This document shows positions 1 to 6,801 of a stretch of DNA of 13,353 nucleotides, one piece after another. The notes under the pieces are model-generated. The model worked only from the letters and a program-made list of their open reading frames with translations, made no database searches and was not told the origin of the DNA. The stretch is taken from NCBI GenBank assembly GCA_964519405.1, contig CAZFLA010000096.1, positions 1-13,353 on the forward strand. The letters run 5' to 3'. Positions within the stretch are counted from its first letter, which is position 1. Every line of letters starts with the position of its first letter. Source of the DNA: G963677485 sp964519405 (GTDB lineage: Bacteria > Armatimonadota > HRBIN16). The position numbers and the translations under genes were made by a program.

Positions 1-163
1 CGGTGATGCTGATGGTGACAACCAAGTCAACCTGTTCGACTTCGTTGTGCTCGATCAAAACTTCGGAAAGACCAATGGACAGGGTGATGTGGATATGGAC
101 GGAGCGGTTACTCTGTTTGATTATGTTGTGATCGATCAAAACTTCGGTGCTCAAGGAGACTAG
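1..163 (+). CDS. C-terminal fragment of a secreted protein ending in two dockerin-like calcium-binding repeats (partial, 5' end outside window)
   Basis: An open frame enters from the left edge (first full codon at base 2) and ends at TAG 161-163, giving 53 visible residues. They form two 27-residue repeats. Each has an EF-hand-like loop with aspartates at loop positions 1, 3, 5 and 12 (local residues 2, 4, 6, 13 and 29, 31, 33, 40), followed by a hydrophobic helix ending in 'DQNFG'. This is the layout of type I dockerin domains, which bind calcium and can dock to cohesins; many bacteria outside the cellulosome producers carry such repeats at the C-terminus of extracellular proteins. The catalytic or adhesive part lies outside the window, so the overall function cannot be named. 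Confidence is high for the repeats and low for real cohesin binding. Confidence 0.75.
   Translation, partial: GDADGDNQVNLFDFVVLDQNFGKTNGQGDVDMDGAVTLFDYVVIDQNFGAQGD
2..160 (+). repeat. 81-bp tandem repeat encoding the dockerin-like motifs
   Basis: The two units begin at bases 2 and 83, a period of 81 bp or 27 codons. A 16-nt stretch is identical at 51-66 and 132-147, while the loop parts differ more. This fits an old internal duplication held by selection on the protein. Confidence 0.7.
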
Positions 164-189
164 AACGCCACTCCAGTAGGACACCATAT

Positions 190-222
190 AGCCATCACAT
201 CGGTCTGATGTGATGGCTGTTT
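190..222 (+). terminator. Intrinsic terminator-like hairpin after the dockerin gene
   Basis: Perfect 12-bp stem: AGCCATCACATC (190-201) pairs with GATGTGATGGCT (207-218) around a 5-nt loop, followed by GTTT. It lies 27 nt after the stop codon. The T-run is short, so efficiency is uncertain, but position and stem quality support a transcript end for the upstream gene. Confidence 0.7.
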
Positions 223-250
223 ACATAGACGGCATATGGTTTTATGTAAA
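220..250. promoter_or_regulatory. 8-bp inverted repeat upstream of the rplS leader, possible operator
   Basis: TTTACATA (220-227) and TATGTAAA (243-250) are exact reverse complements separated by 15 nt. The centre is about 35 to 40 nt upstream of the candidate -35 element for rplS. It could be a protein-binding dyad; the left arm directly abuts the terminator tail. No known regulator site is recognised. Confidence 0.35.
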
Positions 251-271
251 AAGCATTTCGACATTAGCCAT

Positions 272-298
272 TTGCCATCGATGTGTGTAAAATATAGA
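272..298 (+). promoter_or_regulatory. Candidate promoter for the rplS operon
   Basis: TTGCCA (272-277) and TATAGA (293-298) with a 15-nt spacer resemble a sigma-70 type -35 and -10. The spacer is shorter than usual. An A/T-rich stretch surrounds the -10. The predicted start near 305 would place the whole foldable leader at the 5' end of the transcript, which is the main reason to favour it. Confidence 0.35.
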
Positions 299-308
299 TT
301 GTGTGCGC

Positions 309-450
309 CGTGATTCCGCGCAGCCCTCCCCATGGGAGACGCAGGACGGAGGAATACACGTCACTTTCCGAACCGTTTGGTTTGACTGGCGGGGTGATGC
401 CCGTTCAGAAGCTGCATTTGGCACCAAACAACCTTCGGCGGCGGCTTTTT
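309..450 (+). ncRNA. Two-domain structured RNA leader upstream of rplS (putative cis-regulatory element)
   Basis: Domain 1 (309-360): CGTGATTCC (309-317) pairs with GGAATaCACG (351-360) with one bulged A. Inside it GCG (318-320) pairs with CGC (340-342), and CTCCC (326-330) with GGGAG (334-338) over a CAT loop. Domain 2 (368-438): CCGAA (368-372) pairs with TTCGG (434-438), and GTTTGG (375-380) with CCAAAC (424-429). It encloses a hairpin in which CTG (386-388) pairs with CAG (406-408) and CGGG (390-393) with CCCG (400-403). A GC-rich arm followed by TTTTT (446-450) could form a terminator in an alternative fold. The rplS ribosome-binding site begins 25 nt further on. L19 leaders are a known RNA family in low-GC Gram-positives; I cannot say whether this is homologous. 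No tRNA or known riboswitch core is recognised. Confidence 0.5.
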
Positions 451-490
451 GCTGTTGGACCCAAATACCGATATGAGGTTATATCACAAG

Positions 491-868
491 ATGAACAAGC
501 AAGCGATCATCGCGGCTATCGAAAAGGAACAGATGAAAACCGATGTTCCGTTCTTCCGCCCCGGTGACAACGTCCGCGTCCACGCCAAAGTCGTGGAGGG
601 CAACAAAGAGCGTATTCAGGTTTTTGAAGGTCTAGTCATTGCTCGTAAGCATGGCGGTCTTCGCGAAACCTTCATGGTTCGCAAAATCTCCAATGGTGTT
701 GGTGTAGAGCGTGTCTTCATGGTGCACTCTCCTCGCGTAGACAAAATCGAAGTCGTTCGCCGTGGTAAAGTGCGACGTGCGAAACTTTACTATCTGCGTG
801 CTAAGATCGGTAAGGCTGCCCGCATTAAGGAGCTACGCACCACTAAATGGGACAAGCTGACTAAGTAA
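491..868 (+). CDS. rplS: 50S ribosomal protein L19
   Basis: The 125-residue product is a typical bacterial L19, a basic protein of the large subunit near the 30S-50S interface. Family hallmarks are visible: 'FRPGDNVRVHAKVVEG', 'RIQVFEGLVIARKHGG' and the C-terminal 'RRAKLYYLR'. Two in-frame ATGs lie upstream (449 and 473), but the family starts with a residue block like MNKQAI, and GAGG at 475-478 fits ATG 491 with a 12-nt spacing while overlapping the 473 ATG. It is the first gene of the rplS-lepB-rnhB-yraN operon and follows a structured leader. In many bacteria trmD precedes rplS; here a terminated dockerin gene does. The stop TAA shares its last base with the ATG of lepB. Confidence 0.97.
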   Translation: MNKQAIIAAIEKEQMKTDVPFFRPGDNVRVHAKVVEGNKERIQVFEGLVIARKHGGLRETFMVRKISNGVGVERVFMVHSPRVDKIEVVRRGKVRRAKLYYLRAKIGKAARIKELRTTKWDKLTK

Positions 869-1605
869 TGACTGGTGGCTTGGTAGAATTCATCGCGAAC
901 CTCAATGTTCGCTATGTCGTAGCCATCGCATTAGTGCTCACCGTCATGCGGCTAGGGTTTTGCTTTAATGCATCCCCAGCCGCTCGGGGGTTTGCGGAGT
1001 TCTGTGAATCCTTGGCCATGGCGGCCGTTATTGTATTCATGATAATACGGCCTTTTGCCATACAAGCGTTCTATATTCCATCAGAATCGATGGTTCCAAC
1101 TCTCTTAGTGAACGACCGTATCATGGTCGACAAGATGAGTTACCGGCTTCATTCCCCGGCAGTTGGTGATATAGTAGTTTTCAAAGCACCAAAGGTAGCT
1201 GACCCCACTGAGGTTGAGTTCATAAAGAGGTGTGTTGGGGTTGAGGGTGATGTGGTTGAGGTTCGCAAGGGTTATGTTTACCGCAATGGAAAACAGATTG
1301 ACGAACCATTCATCGCAGATGCCCCTAACTATGACATGAAGATCGTTGACGGCAAGGTCTATCGCACTGACGCCAGAGATCCTGGTTACTATGAAAATCA
1401 GGTGCCTATTGTTGACCTCGCAATGATCAACCATATTGCATCCGCCAAGCCAGAGGCCGTGCCAAAAGGGTGCCTGCTGATGTTCGGCGATAACCGCAAC
1501 AACAGCAACGATGGGCATATGTGGGGATTTGTCCCCCTAAATCGGGTGGTTGGACGTGCATGGCTGCGTTTCTGGCCACTATTTAGAATAGGCGTTGTTA
1601 AGTAA
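868..1605 (+). CDS. lepB: Type I signal peptidase
   Basis: A 245-residue membrane-bound serine protease that removes signal peptides from exported proteins. The catalytic Ser is S74 in 'IPSESMVPTL' and the general-base Lys is K120 in 'FIKRCVG'. The late box 'GDNRNNSNDG..WGFVP' is present. Two hydrophobic segments precede the catalytic domain, at about residues 16-33 and 49-65; the second is the standard anchor, the first an extra one as in some Gram-negative enzymes. The start ATG overlaps the rplS stop by one base (TAATG), implying translational coupling. The 3' end overlaps rnhB by 11 nt. An insert of about 40 residues before box E is normal for longer family members. Confidence 0.95.
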   Translation: MTGGLVEFIANLNVRYVVAIALVLTVMRLGFCFNASPAARGFAEFCESLAMAAVIVFMIIRPFAIQAFYIPSESMVPTLLVNDRIMVDKMSYRLHSPAVGDIVVFKAPKVADPTEVEFIKRCVGVEGDVVEVRKGYVYRNGKQIDEPFIADAPNYDMKIVDGKVYRTDARDPGYYENQVPIVDLAMINHIASAKPEAVPKGCLLMFGDNRNNSNDGHMWGFVPLNRVVGRAWLRFWPLFRIGVVK

Positions 1606-2191
1606 TCGCCTTATAGGCGGCGTGGACGAAGCGGGGCGAGGCTGCCTCGCTGGTCCAGTCGTGGCTTCATGTGTGATCCTTCCTCATATTGAGATTCCTC
1701 CATTCATCAAAGACTCCAAAAAGTTGTCTGCTGCTCAACGTAACATGGGATGCCATTGGGTGTTTCAAAACGCTGTTTCTGTTGGTATTGGCTTGGCTAC
1801 AGTGGAAGAAATCGAACAGATTAATATCCTGCAGGCGGCCATGCTTGCGATGAAGCGTGCTGCCGACAAGTGCAGCCCTGTTCCGACATACCTACACATC
1901 GACGGCAATACGCTGCCGAAGGATCTCTCTATTCCTGCTGAGTGCATTGTCGGCGGTGATGCCATTGATCCGGCGATTAGTGCCGCCTCGATCGTGGCTA
2001 AGGTGACGCGCGACATGTTAATGGAACGGCTAGATCGGTTGTTTCCAGGCTATGGTCTATCGAAACATAAGGGATATGCTACCAAGATGCACCGCGATGC
2101 TCTGAAGCAACTCGGCTTAACCCCTATACATAGAGTTAGCTTCTGCGGGTTTCTGAAGCAGCTGGAGCTTGATTTCGATGGCAGCTCGTAA
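1595..2191 (+). CDS. rnhB: Ribonuclease HII
   Basis: The enzyme hydrolyses RNA in RNA/DNA hybrids and removes misincorporated ribonucleotides. The four metal-binding acidic residues are visible: D11 and E12 in 'GVDEAGRG', D103 in 'HIDGN' and D122 in 'VGGDA'. 'DSKKLS' and 'AASIVAKVTRD' are further hallmarks. Length is 198 residues, normal for the family. The start is TTG 1595: an in-frame stop lies just upstream (1589-1591) and the next GTG would cut into the active-site strand. The Shine-Dalgarno sequence is poor, so initiation probably depends on coupling to lepB, which it overlaps by 11 nt. Confidence 0.95.
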   Translation: MLSNRLIGGVDEAGRGCLAGPVVASCVILPHIEIPPFIKDSKKLSAAQRNMGCHWVFQNAVSVGIGLATVEEIEQINILQAAMLAMKRAADKCSPVPTYLHIDGNTLPKDLSIPAECIVGGDAIDPAISAASIVAKVTRDMLMERLDRLFPGYGLSKHKGYATKMHRDALKQLGLTPIHRVSFCGFLKQLELDFDGSS

Positions 2192-2528
2192 AGGTGCTTG
2201 GGCAGAGGATGCCGCCTGCGGTTATCTGCAGCAACACGGAGCCGTCATTCTGCAGCGTAATTGGAAGTGCGGAGCATATGAAGTTGATATCATCGCACAA
2301 GTAGACGAGTTGATCGTGTTTGTGGAAGTAAAACAGCGTGAGATGTGTTATTTCGGCCGACCCAGCGAAGCAGTAAATGCAGGTAAAGTGCAGCGGTTAA
2401 CTGTCGCAGCAGAGCAATATCTGGTGCTATTCGCGCCAGAAGCAAATGGGCGTATTGATATTATTGAAGTGTTCGGCTCCGAACAGCAGCACAGACTGAA
2501 CTGGATTGCTGACGCGCTTCAGAACTAG
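2178..2528 (+). CDS. yraN: UPF0102 / YraN family nuclease-fold protein
   Basis: A 116-residue protein of the YraN family, which has a restriction-endonuclease-like fold. The core is 'YEVDIIA' (E35, D37) followed by 'FVEVK' (E50, K52), matching the family E-x-D ... E-x-K arrangement, then the conserved 'FGRPSEAV' and 'K..RL..AAEQYL' regions. Its exact cellular role is not settled; location after rnhB is common and suggests a nucleic-acid function. ATG 2178 is chosen because GGAG at 2164-2167 is spaced 10 nt from it; a TTG at 2169 sits too close. It overlaps rnhB by 14 nt, and its TAG overlaps the stop of the convergent DUF1385 gene. Confidence 0.88.
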   Translation: MAARKGAWAEDAACGYLQQHGAVILQRNWKCGAYEVDIIAQVDELIVFVEVKQREMCYFGRPSEAVNAGKVQRLTVAAEQYLVLFAPEANGRIDIIEVFGSEQQHRLNWIADALQN

Positions 2529-3496
2529 TCGCTAGCTGAACCTGCAGAAACGGCTTGTTGTTCTGCTTCGGTAATTGCTGCTTGCTCACGGTCGACTACG
2601 GCTTGAAGAGCGGTCAGCGCCACTTCCACCATATTTGCGCTTGGCTCACGTGTGGTGATATGTTGACTGGCTAATCCTGGCGCAACTAATATGCGCGCCC
2701 AAAGCTGCGATCGATACTTACCGGCTAAGCGGATGACTTCATAACTGATACCGGCAACGACCGGCATGAGCAGTAAATGGAGCGGAATACGGATATAAAC
2801 AGCAGGGCGACCAAGCAGTGAGAACACAATCACGCTGACAAACAAAACCACCACAATAAAACTAGTTCCGCATCGTGGGTGGATGCGGGTCTGTTTAAGG
2901 GCATGCTCCATATCAAGCGGTTCACCCGATTCCCAGGTATTGATGGCTTTATGTTCTGCACCATGGTATTCAAATACCCGTTTGATCTCATTCATACGGC
3001 TGATCAGCAAGATATAAAGCAAGAAGATCACTGCCTTTACTATTCCGTCAAGCAGGTTTAGTAAAAATGGCTTATCGTGCCATGTTTTGTCGAGCAGACC
3101 TGTTAGCGCGGTGGGCAGAACTACAAACAACAGCATGCCAAAGACAAGTCCAAGAATCATAGTTCCCGCAACGGCAATGTCGTTAATATTGTTGGATTTC
3201 TTGTCTTGTTTCGCTTCTTGCTGTTTTGTCTCTTCTTCAAGCTGAATGTTTGCTGAGAAGCGCAGCGCTTTAGCTCCAAGCGCCATGGAGTCGATGAGAG
3301 CGAAGGTGCCTCGTAAAAAAGGCCGCTGCATCCAAGAAAGTTTGGATAACCAAGAGAGGTTCAGGTCTTCAGAATCCAAGGCAATAGAGCCATCGGGCTT
3401 ACGACAGGCAACAGCAAAGACGTGACGCCCGCGCATCATCACACCCTCTATGATGGCTTGCCCACCATATGGCGGACGACTGTTTTGATCTGCCAT
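2525..3496 (-). CDS. DUF1385 (YqhQ-like) integral membrane protein
   Basis: A 323-residue protein with the DUF1385 signatures: 'GGQAIIEGVMMRG' (11-23), 'FEYHGAEHKAINTWE' (175-189) and 'HPRCGTSF' (206-213). Four hydrophobic segments are visible at about 106-134, 145-167, 210-229 and 236-256. The His/Glu/Cys-rich motifs between segments suggest a metal site or enzyme activity, but the function of the family is not established. The start has a strong AGGGAGGGG at 3502-3510 (minus strand). It is downstream of rpmE, an association seen in Firmicutes, where prfA/prmC often follow; here the next gene is the convergent yraN. A hairpin terminator separates it from rpmE, so its expression may need read-through. 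The tail (290-323) is rich in Ala and Glu. Confidence 0.9.
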   Translation of the reverse strand: MADQNSRPPYGGQAIIEGVMMRGRHVFAVACRKPDGSIALDSEDLNLSWLSKLSWMQRPFLRGTFALIDSMALGAKALRFSANIQLEEETKQQEAKQDKKSNNINDIAVAGTMILGLVFGMLLFVVLPTALTGLLDKTWHDKPFLLNLLDGIVKAVIFLLYILLISRMNEIKRVFEYHGAEHKAINTWESGEPLDMEHALKQTRIHPRCGTSFIVVVLFVSVIVFSLLGRPAVYIRIPLHLLLMPVVAGISYEVIRLAGKYRSQLWARILVAPGLASQHITTREPSANMVEVALTALQAVVDREQAAITEAEQQAVSAGSASD

Positions 3497-3516
3497 GAAA
3501 ACCCCTCCCTAAAGGT

Positions 3517-3548
3517 AAAGAAAAGGGCGAAAGCACGTGCTTCCGCCC
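3517..3548 (-). terminator. Intrinsic terminator downstream of rpmE
   Basis: On the minus strand GGGCGGAAGCAC pairs with GTGCTTTCGCCC (3548-3525), a 12-position stem closed throughout by Watson-Crick pairs plus one G-U, followed by TTTTCTTT (3524-3517). On the plus strand the G-U becomes A-C and there is no T-run, so the signal acts on the minus strand. It lies 24 nt after the rpmE stop and just before the DUF1385 ribosome-binding site. Confidence 0.8.
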
Positions 3549-3571
3549 AAATTCTGTAAGCTGAGTAGAAA

Positions 3572-3781
3572 CTACTTGTCTTGTTTCATACCATAGCGCT
3601 TCATAAACTTTTCAACACGACCTGCTGTGTCCATAAGTTTGGACTTGCCGGTGAAGAACGGATGGCAGTTCGCGCAAATTTCAACGCGGATTTCTTCAGT
3701 CATGCTGTGCGTCATGAAAGTATTTCCGCAAGCGCAAGATACTTTACAGAGTTTATAGTCTGGGTGAATACCGGCCTTCAT
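3572..3781 (-). CDS. rpmE: 50S ribosomal protein L31, zinc-binding type
   Basis: A 69-residue L31 starting 'MKAGIHPDY', as in most bacteria. Cysteines C16, C18, C36 and C39 form the CxC ... CxxC zinc site of the C+ type, and 'ICANCHPFFTG' and 'GRVEKFMKRYG' are family hallmarks. An additional Cys at 12 is not part of the site. A longer reading with an upstream ATG exists, but AGGAGA (3788-3793 on the minus strand) is 6 nt from the chosen start. Zinc-containing L31 forms are often controlled by zinc supply in bacteria that also hold a Cys-less paralogue; no such operator is recognised here. Gene order on the strand is acnA, rpmE, DUF1385. Confidence 0.96.
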   Translation of the reverse strand: MKAGIHPDYKLCKVSCACGNTFMTHSMTEEIRVEICANCHPFFTGKSKLMDTAGRVEKFMKRYGMKQDK

Positions 3782-3830
3782 AATATGTCTCCTAAGTTGT
3801 ACGTACACTCATGCGGCGCACGCAACATGT

Positions 3831-3860
3831 ATTTTACCACGAACGATATCTAGTTGTCAC
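3831..3860 (-). promoter_or_regulatory. Candidate rpmE promoter overlapping the end of acnA
   Basis: Minus strand GTGACA (3860-3855) and TAAAAT (3836-3831) with an 18-nt spacer match five of six bases of each sigma-70 consensus box. The -35 lies inside the last codons of acnA. The predicted start near 3824 gives a leader of about 40 nt to the rpmE ATG. No terminator is seen between acnA and rpmE, so read-through is also possible. Confidence 0.45.
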
Positions 3861-6531
3861 GCGTTAGTTTGTTCATTACCATTTGCAGAATACCACCTGC
3901 ACGATAGTAATCAACTTCGGCAGGGGTATCAATTCGGCAAATGACATCGAAGTGCTTTTCGGATCCATCAGCCGATGTCGCTGTCATTTTCAACGTCATC
4001 TTTGGAGCCAGCTTGCTTAAGCCTGATACGCTGTAGCATTCGCTGCCTGTTAGCCCCAAGCTTTCGCGGTTTTCACCAGCCAAGAACTGAACTGGTAACA
4101 CACCCATACCGATGAGGTTGCTGCGGTGGATACGCTCAAAGCTCTCTGCAAGAGCTAAGCGCATACCCAGCAGGAATGGGCCTTTTGCCGCCCAGTCACG
4201 TGAACTGCCAGTGCCATATTCCTTGCCTGCGATCACCATCAAGGGCGTCTTGTTGGCCTGGTATGCCATAGCTGCATCGTATATCGGTGCTTGCGATCCG
4301 TCGGGCATGATGCTGTATCCGCCTTCGACGTCGGATAATAGCATGTTCTTGATGCGAATGTTAGCAAAGGTTCCGCGCATCATCACATTGTGATTACCAC
4401 GGCGCGCACCGTAGCTGTTGAAATCAACAGGCTTCACACCCAGCTTCTGCAGATACAGCCCAGCAGGAGTTGTCGCAGCAAATGATCCTGCTGGCGAAAT
4501 GTGGTCTGTGGTGATGCTGTCACCAAACACGGCCAACGGCTTAAGCCCTGATATGGAGTCCTCGGTCATCTCCGATGAGTTGATGAAATAGGGGGGCTCT
4601 TGGATATATGTGCTGTCAGCATCCCACTGGTATACATCACCTGTTGGTGCTTCCAGCGCTTGCCAGAACTCATCACCTGCAAATACCTTGGCATACTGAG
4701 TTTCAAACAGCTCGCGAACAACGCTCGTTGCGCAAGCGTCATGTATCTCTTGCTGGGTAGGCCAGATATCTTTGAGGTATACGGGCTTACCATCGCTGGC
4801 AGTGCCGATCGGTTGGGTGAGCAGATCAAGCTTGACATTGCCAGCCAACGCATATGCCACAACCAATAGCGGACTTGCTAGGTAGTTAGCACGAGTGTGC
4901 GGGCTGACGCGGCCCTCGAAGTTGCGGTTTCCGCTGAGAACGCTGGCTGCGATGAGGTTCTTCTGCTTGATGGCGTCCACAATCTCAGAGGCCAATGGGC
5001 CGCTGTTGCCGATGCAAGTAGCACAGCCATATCCTACGACATGAAAGCCTAGTGCTTCCAGAGCGGGCATGACGCCGGCAGCTTTGAGATACTCAGTGAC
5101 TGCACGAGAACCTGGTGTGAGGCTCGTTTTTACCCATGGTTTGGTGGTTAAGCCGGCAGCAACTGCTTTCTTAGCCAGAAGACCAGCGCCAACTAATACG
5201 CTGGGGTTGCTTGTGTTTGTGCAGCTGGTAATAGCGGCGATGACTACGTCGCCATGCTGCAGTTTGTAGTCGTGACCATCAACATCAGCGACGGCAGTGG
5301 TGCTGTCGCTGGGCAGCTCAAAACCTCGCTCCTTGACCGGTGCGGTTAACGCATTTTCAAACTTTTCGCTCATGTTTGCCAGAGCGATGCGGTCTTGAGG
5401 CCGTTTTGGACCAGCTAGGCTGGGCTGCACGGTGTTGAGGTCAAGCTCAACGACTTTAGTATAGGTCGGCTCTGGAGAATCCTCGGTGACGAACAAGCGC
5501 TGTGCACGGAAATAGGCTTCTGCGATTTTGCATGTCGCTTCCGATCGGCCAGTTTGCCGCATATAGCTGATGGTCTTTTCGTCTACGGGGAAGTAGCCCA
5601 TAGTCGCGCCATATTCAGGCCCCATGTTAGCTAAAGTGGCGCGATCGGCCAAACTCAGCTCGCTGACGCCGCTGCCGAAATATTCAACGAATTTGCCAAC
5701 GACGTTCAGCTTGCGCAGCATCTCCACTATGGTCAGCACTAAATCGGTGGCAGTGATTCCCTCAGGAAGTTTACCGGTAAGTCTTACTCCGACTACCTCA
5801 GGGCAGGGCATCACATAGTGTTGACCCAGCATCACGGCTTCTGCCTCGATACCGCCAACACCCCAGCCCATAACACCCAATCCGTTGATCATGGTCGTGT
5901 GGCTGTCGGTGCCAATACAGGTATCGGGGTAAAGCATGGATACGTCGTCGTTTGTATCCACATGAACCAGCGGGCTGAGGTATTCCAGGTTGACCTGATG
6001 GCAGATGCCCATCCCTGGCGGCACGATGCGTACATTTCTGAAAGCACTTTGTGCCCATTTCAGGAAGCGGTACCGCTCAGAGTTCCGTTGGTACTCCTTC
6101 GAAACATTCGCTGTATATGCTTCATCTGAGCCAAACTCGTCTACCTGCAGCGAGTGGTCGATGACCAAGTCAACGGGCACCAGTGGGTTGATCTTTAGCG
6201 GGTCATCACCCCTTCGCGCCACTTCACTGCGCATAGCAGCCAAGTCAACCATTGCGGGCACGCCTGTAAAATCTTGCATGAGCACGCGAGCTGGCATGAA
6301 TGGTATTTCGGCAGGTGCGTTTTCGGTACCCCATGCGGCGAGCTGGCTGACAGACTCGCTGCTGATGGTTCCTTTGTGTAAGCTTCGGAGCAGATTTTCC
6401 AGCAATACGCGTATGGAATAGGGCAGTGTTTCTGCACGGGGATATTTGCTGTATAGAAAAGGTAAACTTAGGTATTGGTAAGATTTGCCATCTATTTCAA
6501 GAGTGTCTACACACTTAAATATGTCTGTCAC
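3850..6531 (-). CDS. acnA: Aconitate hydratase A (aconitase)
   Basis: Converts citrate to isocitrate through cis-aconitate in the TCA cycle, using a [4Fe-4S] cluster. With the GTG start at 6531 the protein has 893 residues, close to AcnA/IRP-type aconitases. Cluster ligands are C437 ('SCTNTSNPS'), C503 and C506 ('GCATCIGNSG'). Other hallmarks are 'DTCIGTDSHTTMINGLG', the swivel-domain start 'GDSITTDHISPAG' (about 670-682), 'SYGARRGNH' and 'GKEYGTGSSRDWAAKG'. The frame is open to 6606, but an upstream start is unlikely: the -10 and -35 of a near-consensus promoter lie at 6578-6606, and GGAGG (6539-6543) is 7 nt from the GTG. AcnA relatives can act as RNA-binding regulators when they lose the cluster; nothing here tests that. 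Confidence 0.96.
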   Translation of the reverse strand: MTDIFKCVDTLEIDGKSYQYLSLPFLYSKYPRAETLPYSIRVLLENLLRSLHKGTISSESVSQLAAWGTENAPAEIPFMPARVLMQDFTGVPAMVDLAAMRSEVARRGDDPLKINPLVPVDLVIDHSLQVDEFGSDEAYTANVSKEYQRNSERYRFLKWAQSAFRNVRIVPPGMGICHQVNLEYLSPLVHVDTNDDVSMLYPDTCIGTDSHTTMINGLGVMGWGVGGIEAEAVMLGQHYVMPCPEVVGVRLTGKLPEGITATDLVLTIVEMLRKLNVVGKFVEYFGSGVSELSLADRATLANMGPEYGATMGYFPVDEKTISYMRQTGRSEATCKIAEAYFRAQRLFVTEDSPEPTYTKVVELDLNTVQPSLAGPKRPQDRIALANMSEKFENALTAPVKERGFELPSDSTTAVADVDGHDYKLQHGDVVIAAITSCTNTSNPSVLVGAGLLAKKAVAAGLTTKPWVKTSLTPGSRAVTEYLKAAGVMPALEALGFHVVGYGCATCIGNSGPLASEIVDAIKQKNLIAASVLSGNRNFEGRVSPHTRANYLASPLLVVAYALAGNVKLDLLTQPIGTASDGKPVYLKDIWPTQQEIHDACATSVVRELFETQYAKVFAGDEFWQALEAPTGDVYQWDADSTYIQEPPYFINSSEMTEDSISGLKPLAVFGDSITTDHISPAGSFAATTPAGLYLQKLGVKPVDFNSYGARRGNHNVMMRGTFANIRIKNMLLSDVEGGYSIMPDGSQAPIYDAAMAYQANKTPLMVIAGKEYGTGSSRDWAAKGPFLLGMRLALAESFERIHRSNLIGMGVLPVQFLAGENRESLGLTGSECYSVSGLSKLAPKMTLKMTATSADGSEKHFDVICRIDTPAEVDYYRAGGILQMVMNKLTRDN

Positions 6532-6577
6532 GATAGGACCTCCGAACGTTTGAAGTCGACATGTCACGGTCCGTTTC

Positions 6578-6606
6578 ATTCTACCTGTGTTGAAATAGGC
6601 TGTCAA
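6578..6606 (-). promoter_or_regulatory. acnA promoter, near-consensus sigma-70 type
   Basis: Minus strand TTGACA (6606-6601) and TAGAAT (6583-6578) with a 17-nt spacer: a perfect -35 and a five-of-six -10. The predicted start is near 6571, giving a leader of about 40 nt with GGAGG before the GTG. This position decides the acnA start, since longer forms would not be transcribed. Confidence 0.8.
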
Positions 6607-6659
6607 TCATTATGAAAACCATTAGTATTGGCTTCATACACAATTTCATGTAATATATG

Positions 6660-6691
6660 GGTATCTTAACCAAATTAATGGTTAAGATACC
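6660..6691. promoter_or_regulatory. Perfect 13-bp inverted repeat between acnA and the peroxiredoxin-like gene (operator-like)
   Basis: GGTATCTTAACCA (6660-6672) and TGGTTAAGATACC (6679-6691) are exact reverse complements around AATTAA. There is no T-run on either strand, so it is not an intrinsic terminator. It is centred about 105 bp upstream of the predicted acnA start and about 126 bp before the ATG of the divergent gene, a place typical of a regulator-binding site. The regulator is unknown. The surrounding intergenic sequence is clearly A/T-rich. Confidence 0.55.
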
Positions 6692-6801
6692 TGAAAAGAA
6701 ACGATAATATTCAAACAGATTCATCGAGTTTATATTCACTGTTGATTTAACATAACGATGCAAGTTCTCTGTTGGTAACTACCTTTATATCGGAGAAGCA
6801 A

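Noticed and set aside
301..440. tRNA, SRP RNA or a known riboswitch in the gap before rplS
   Set aside because: No T-loop GTTCGA, no SRP core GGTCAGG...GGAAG, and no TPP, cobalamin, SAM or T-box core is visible.
301..567. 88-codon open frame overlapping the leader and the start of rplS
   Set aside because: No recognisable protein features; it runs out of frame through the rplS coding region and the leader shows RNA structure instead.
1105..1518. 137-codon minus-strand open frame inside lepB
   Set aside because: Shadow of the signal peptidase gene, with no start signal or known motif.
2544..2566. GCAGAA ... TTCTGC hairpin near the yraN/DUF1385 junction as a terminator
   Set aside because: Only 6 bp with an 11-nt loop, no T-run, and it lies inside DUF1385 coding sequence.
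6532..6606. 25-residue N-terminal extension of AcnA
   Set aside because: The extension covers the acnA -10 and -35 elements and has no ribosome-binding site; GTG 6531 has GGAGG at ideal spacing.
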